Below are positions 43,935-46,465 of a stretch of 46,465 nt of DNA, in pieces. The notes beneath the pieces are model-generated. The model was not told the DNA's origin and made no database searches. It worked only from the letters and a program-made list of their open reading frames with translations. The position numbers were made by a program, and so were the translations under genes. How positions within the stretch are numbered: the first letter of the stretch is position 1; each line of letters starts with the position of its first letter. Source of the DNA: an uncultured Verrucomicrobiota bacterium (lineage in GTDB: Bacteria; Verrucomicrobiota; Verrucomicrobiia; Verrucomicrobiales; Verrucomicrobiaceae); the NCBI GenBank assembly GCA_903854655.1, contig CAINXC010000443.1:1-46465 (forward strand), given 5' to 3'.

Positions 43935-45010
43935 GCCGCCGCCTGCCTCTCCTCCACCAGGATCATCTCGGGGCAGGCGATCGGGCCGCAGGTCAGGGTG
44001 CAGCCCGCCCAGGAGAAGCCGGCGCCAAAGCCGGCCATCAAGAGATTGCGGGATGCGCCGGCGAGCGAGCCCCCCATCGTGGTGGTCATGGTCACCGGTA
44101 TCGAGGCGCAGCCGGTGTTGCCGTGCTCGGACAGGGACAGGGGCACCTTGCTCATGGGCAGGCCCATTTTCGTGGCGAGATGCCGGAGCATGAAGCTGTT
44201 CGCCTGATGGAAGACAAAGGCGTCCACATCCGCAGGCGTCCACTGGCGCGCCGCCAGGAGCCCTTCCACAAGCGGCGGCACCTCGCCAAGCGTGAAGCTG
44301 AACACTTCCCCTCCGTCCATGAACATGTCTTCAGGCCCGCGTTCGTTGCCGCCTTCCGCCTTGTCGCGCCGGGTGGTTCCGGCGGTGTTGGGAAGCCGGC
44401 AGCCGCCGGCGGGAACGATCAGGTTGTGCACGCCGCCACCATCAGTGCCAAGCGAGAAGTGCATGTCCGCTGCCAAGGGGTCGCCGACAAGCGCGGTCGC
44501 GGTGCCCGCGTCGCCGAAAAGCAGCGTCGTGGAACGATCCAGCGGCGAGGTGAGCCGGTGCAGCGTGTCGCCCACCAGCAGCAGCCCGCGCGCGAGGCCG
44601 GAGGCCGCCATGATGCCCGCCGCCGCCCAAAGTCCATGCACATAGCCTGAGCAGCCCATGTTGATGTCGAAAGCCGCGCACTGCTTGGAGAGCCCGAGCC
44701 GCTGATGCAGCGCGCAGCTCGTTGCCGGCAGGACATAATCCGGGGTCTGCGACACGAAGATCAGCAATTCAAGGCTGCCTGGCTCCCAGCCGAGATCCGC
44801 GAGCAGACGACGGGCCGAGGCCTCGCAAAGATCGGAGGCGCACAAGCTGCCGGTTGAGACGTGGCGCTGCCTGATGCCGGTGCTCCGCGCAATTCGGCTG
44901 ACCTCATCCGCGCCGAAGGCGGCAACCGCCCCGCTCTCATTCCACAAGGACGAGGGGACGGCGCTGGCCACGCCTGCGAGGCGGACGGCTTTGATGGTGG
45001 CGAAAGGCAT
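43931..45010 (-). CDS. 3-oxoacyl-ACP synthase III-like (KAS III) enzyme
   Basis: 359 residues from ATG 45010. NMGCSGYVHG places the active-site Cys near 120, VFHQAN the His near 268, and HGNTGCAS the Asn near 298, so the complete Cys-His-Asn triad of KAS III is present. LFVSQTPDY-like (LIFVSQTPDYVLPATS) and LLFGDAGTATAL are further family marks. KAS III enzymes condense an acyl-CoA primer with malonyl-ACP, and relatives in secondary pathways transfer acyl groups. The gene starts 8 nt after the ACP gene and overlaps wecE by ATGA. This placement, not a fatty-acid gene setting, argues for making or loading an acyl group for the aminosugar. Confidence 0.88.
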   Translation of the reverse strand: MPFATIKAVRLAGVASAVPSSLWNESGAVAAFGADEVSRIARSTGIRQRHVSTGSLCASDLCEASARRLLADLGWEPGSLELLIFVSQTPDYVLPATSCALHQRLGLSKQCAAFDINMGCSGYVHGLWAAAGIMAASGLARGLLLVGDTLHRLTSPLDRSTTLLFGDAGTATALVGDPLAADMHFSLGTDGGGVHNLIVPAGGCRLPNTAGTTRRDKAEGGNERGPEDMFMDGGEVFSFTLGEVPPLVEGLLAARQWTPADVDAFVFHQANSFMLRHLATKMGLPMSKVPLSLSEHGNTGCASIPVTMTTTMGGSLAGASRNLLMAGFGAGFSWAGCTLTCGPIACPEMILVEERQAAA

Positions 45011-45017
45011 GGTCTTG

Positions 45018-45251
45018 TTAGTCGCAGGCAACGAGCCGCATCAAATCATCGACATTTTTGCAATGCCTGATGCCTGCGGGCGAGACCCGTCTGCCATACT
45101 TGGCATCCGCCATGGAAAGGAATCCCATCACTGCGAGCGAATCCCACGTGGGAATGGCGGAGAGCGGCTGTCCGGCCTTGATGGAGCCAGGATCGGCATC
45201 GAGAGCGATCTCAAGGTGGGTGAGGAATTCCTGGACGTTCAAATCGCGCAT
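45018..45251 (-). CDS. Acyl carrier protein
   Basis: 77 residues, the normal size of ACP. WDSLAVMGFL places Ser38 in the D-S-L phosphopantetheine-attachment motif, followed by an acidic/hydrophobic helix and a final helix (NVDDLMRLV). The sequence is more basic after the DSL motif (ADAKYGRRVSPAGIRH) than a primary-metabolism ACP, which fits a dedicated carrier. It lies 3 nt after the GNAT gene stop and 8 nt before the KAS III-like gene. It probably carries the acyl group handed to the aminosugar N-acyltransferase or extended by the ketosynthase. Confidence 0.85.
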   Translation of the reverse strand: MRDLNVQEFLTHLEIALDADPGSIKAGQPLSAIPTWDSLAVMGFLSMADAKYGRRVSPAGIRHCKNVDDLMRLVACD

Positions 45252-45254
45252 GAA

Positions 45255-45989
45255 TCACGGATAGAGTTTCCTCAAGATGGCGCAGGTGGTGTGGACCTTG
45301 AGGCCCATGTGACCGATCAGGTGCTGCGCGATGAGGCGATGTTCGGCGGAGAAGCTTGTCGTCACCCTGGAAATGCCGCGCAAGCCGAGGTAGTTGAAAT
45401 AGAAGAGGTCCGCCACCAGGCCGATGCCGGAGCCCTTGTGATCATTGCGCACGGCGCTCAGGAGTCCGATCGCCCGGCCGGGCGCGGTGAACTTGTGTGT
45501 CTTGAACGTGAGAGTGCGGCCATCGTCCGGATCAAGCATCCGGCACACTTCTTCGTCGGCTGCGGTGAAGGACTGGCGCACATATTCCTGGTAGCGTTTG
45601 CCACTCAAAACGGGACCGATGCCGGGGTCCTTGCTGTAACGATCCTGGTCAAAACTGGTCCCGGCAATTTCCAGCACCTCATCCAGCACCGCTTCGCTGC
45701 TGACCGTCTCGAATTGATAAGGGAGGCCTTCCACTGAGCGTTCGCGCACGGGTATGTCGCCAGTGACCTGCACTTCCACCAGGCGGAAGCCCGCAGCCTC
45801 GGCGGCGTGGATGGCGGCAAGGTCGCCCATGGGCAGCTTGCACGAGACGTAGCGCGGCCTGTGCTCGACGATGTAACTTTGCTCAAACGCATGAAAATCC
45901 GCGCCTGCATCGAAGTCCAAAATCGAGAGCACCGGCCATCCGAAGGCGCGGGAATCGATGTCATTGCGGCGGGCCTGCATAGTTGCCAT
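45255..45989 (-). CDS. WecD-like GNAT-family N-acyltransferase
   Basis: 244 residues. FGWPVLSILDFDA near the start, the LAAIHAAEAAGFRLVEVQVTGDIPV segment and the C-terminal NYLGLRGISRVTTSFSAEHRLIAQHLIGHMGLK resemble E. coli WecD, the dTDP-4-amino-4,6-dideoxygalactose N-acetyltransferase (224 residues). IGLLSAVRNDHKGSGIGLVADLF is the GNAT cofactor loop region (R/Q-x-x-G-x-G/A form), although the canonical spacing is not perfect. With wecE and an ACP next to it, it may use an acyl-ACP rather than acetyl-CoA. ATG 45989 overlaps the upstream gene by 29 nt; ATG 45980 (GGATGG upstream) is an equally good start. Confidence 0.75.
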   Translation of the reverse strand: MATMQARRNDIDSRAFGWPVLSILDFDAGADFHAFEQSYIVEHRPRYVSCKLPMGDLAAIHAAEAAGFRLVEVQVTGDIPVRERSVEGLPYQFETVSSEAVLDEVLEIAGTSFDQDRYSKDPGIGPVLSGKRYQEYVRQSFTAADEEVCRMLDPDDGRTLTFKTHKFTAPGRAIGLLSAVRNDHKGSGIGLVADLFYFNYLGLRGISRVTTSFSAEHRLIAQHLIGHMGLKVHTTCAILRKLYP

Positions 45990-46465
45990 CCGTGCTGTGC
46001 CGCTTTGCGAGGGCCGGCTCGTCCAGGTTCAGGGAGGTTTCCACCGAGTAGAGCGGCCGGTCCTTCACCTCGTCAAAGATCTTGCCGACATACAAGCCGA
46101 TGATGCCGAGGTTGGCAAAGAGCAGTCCGAAAAAGAAACTGATCAGCACCATGATGCTTGTCCATCCCTGCACGGAGACGCCCCAGAGGATGTAGCGCAG
46201 AATGAGCCAGGCAGCCAGGCAGCCGGACAAGGTGGCGAGCGCAAAGCCCGCCTTGATCGACAGCCGCAGCGGCTTGCTGGACTGCGCGACGATGCACTGG
46301 ATGGCGAAGTCCAGAAGCTTCCAGAAGCTGTAGGAACTCCTGCCAGCAAAGCGCGCGGAGTGCTCGACATCGACCGCCACGCGCCGGAACCCCACCGCTT
46401 CCAGGAGAATGGGGTAGGAGCGGTTTCGGTCACGGAAACGGCGGACGTTGTCGATCACGCGGCGC
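45961..46465 (-). CDS. GtrB/ArnC-like polyprenyl-phosphate glycosyltransferase (GT2), N-terminus beyond window
   Basis: The gene enters from the right edge; 167 residues are visible. RRVIDNVRRFRDRNR and AVGFRRVAVDVEHSARFAGRSSYSFWKLLDFA are the C-terminal part of the GT2 catalytic domain of the GtrB/ArnC/DPM1 group, with SARFAGRSSY matching the (E/H)xRxxGxS(K/S)Y segment. Two membrane helices (AGFALATLSGCLAAWLILRY, MVLISFFFGLLFANLGIIGLY) are followed by VGKIFDEVKDRPLYSVE, the usual end. These enzymes make undecaprenyl-phosphate-linked sugars for periplasmic GT-C transferases such as the gene at 41263. The stop is at 45961, inside the GNAT gene. The start and metal site are outside the window. 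Confidence 0.87.
   Translation of the reverse strand, partial: RRVIDNVRRFRDRNRSYPILLEAVGFRRVAVDVEHSARFAGRSSYSFWKLLDFAIQCIVAQSSKPLRLSIKAGFALATLSGCLAAWLILRYILWGVSVQGWTSIMVLISFFFGLLFANLGIIGLYVGKIFDEVKDRPLYSVETSLNLDEPALAKRHSTDGNYAGPPQ

Noticed and set aside
1..46465. tRNA, rRNA, riboswitch or transposase genes
   Set aside because: I saw no cloverleaf-like segment with conserved tRNA arms, no rRNA core sequence, no recognisable riboswitch core and no transposase or integrase motif. A covariance-model search would be needed to exclude small RNAs.

Overview
The window reads as one side of a very large surface-polysaccharide (exopolysaccharide or O-antigen-like) locus from a GC-rich member of the Planctomycetota/Verrucomicrobiota group. 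I favour Verrucomicrobiota. The flanking gene at 1-1944 is a haem-c protein of the PSD/PSCyt (DUF1587/1595/1592/1588) family, which is typical of that group. The locus also carries a plant-type GDP-mannose 3,5-epimerase of a kind already known from a verrucomicrobial methanotroph. The lineage call is an inference; no rRNA or other phylogenetic marker is present.

Every gene I can support lies on the minus strand, so transcription runs from the right edge (46465) to the left. After the truncated PSD/PSCyt gene and a 425-bp gap comes an almost gap-free run of about 37 genes from 46465 down to 2370. Nine junctions are 4-nt ATGA/GTGA start-stop overlaps and most others are spaced by 1-60 nt, which implies long polycistronic, translationally coupled transcription.

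In transcription order, 46465-42801 is an aminosugar module: a GtrB/ArnC-like GT2 (partial), a WecD-like GNAT acyltransferase, a stand-alone acyl carrier protein, a KAS III-like ketosynthase and the WecE-type sugar aminotransferase. Next come a GT-C/GT39-like membrane protein, a Wzt-type ABC ATPase with a C-terminal glycan-binding-like domain, an FkbM methyltransferase, a CgeB-like glycosyltransferase, a zinc-ribbon methyltransferase, and a fused Gfo/Idh/MocA dehydrogenase-SDR protein (34812-36989). The middle part (34682-16451) holds glycosyltransferases (GT2, GT4, a GT2-GT4 fusion, CgeB-like), FkbM methyltransferases, a UDP-galactopyranose-mutase-like flavoprotein, an acyltransferase-3 protein and a Wzy-like polymerase. 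The last part (16430-2370) holds an AsnB-type amidotransferase, a low-GC acyltransferase-3 gene, more glycosyltransferases, GDP-mannose 3,5-epimerase, a WecA/TagO-like initiating phosphoglycosyl transferase and a WaaL/Wzy-like ligase with a TPR tail.

Together the genes would start a glycan on a polyprenyl phosphate (WecA-like) and extend it with some 15 glycosyltransferase domains. They would decorate it heavily (seven methyltransferases, two O-acyltransferases, amidation, N-acylated 4-amino-4,6-dideoxyhexose, possibly L-galactose/L-gulose) and polymerise or ligate it (Wzy-like, WaaL-like). No Wzx flippase and no Wzm permease is visible, so the exporter is probably outside the window. The most interesting unit is the aminotransferase/KAS III/ACP/GNAT set, which may make a dedicated acyl-ACP to N-acylate an aminosugar. 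No tRNA, rRNA, CRISPR array, transposase or integrase was found.
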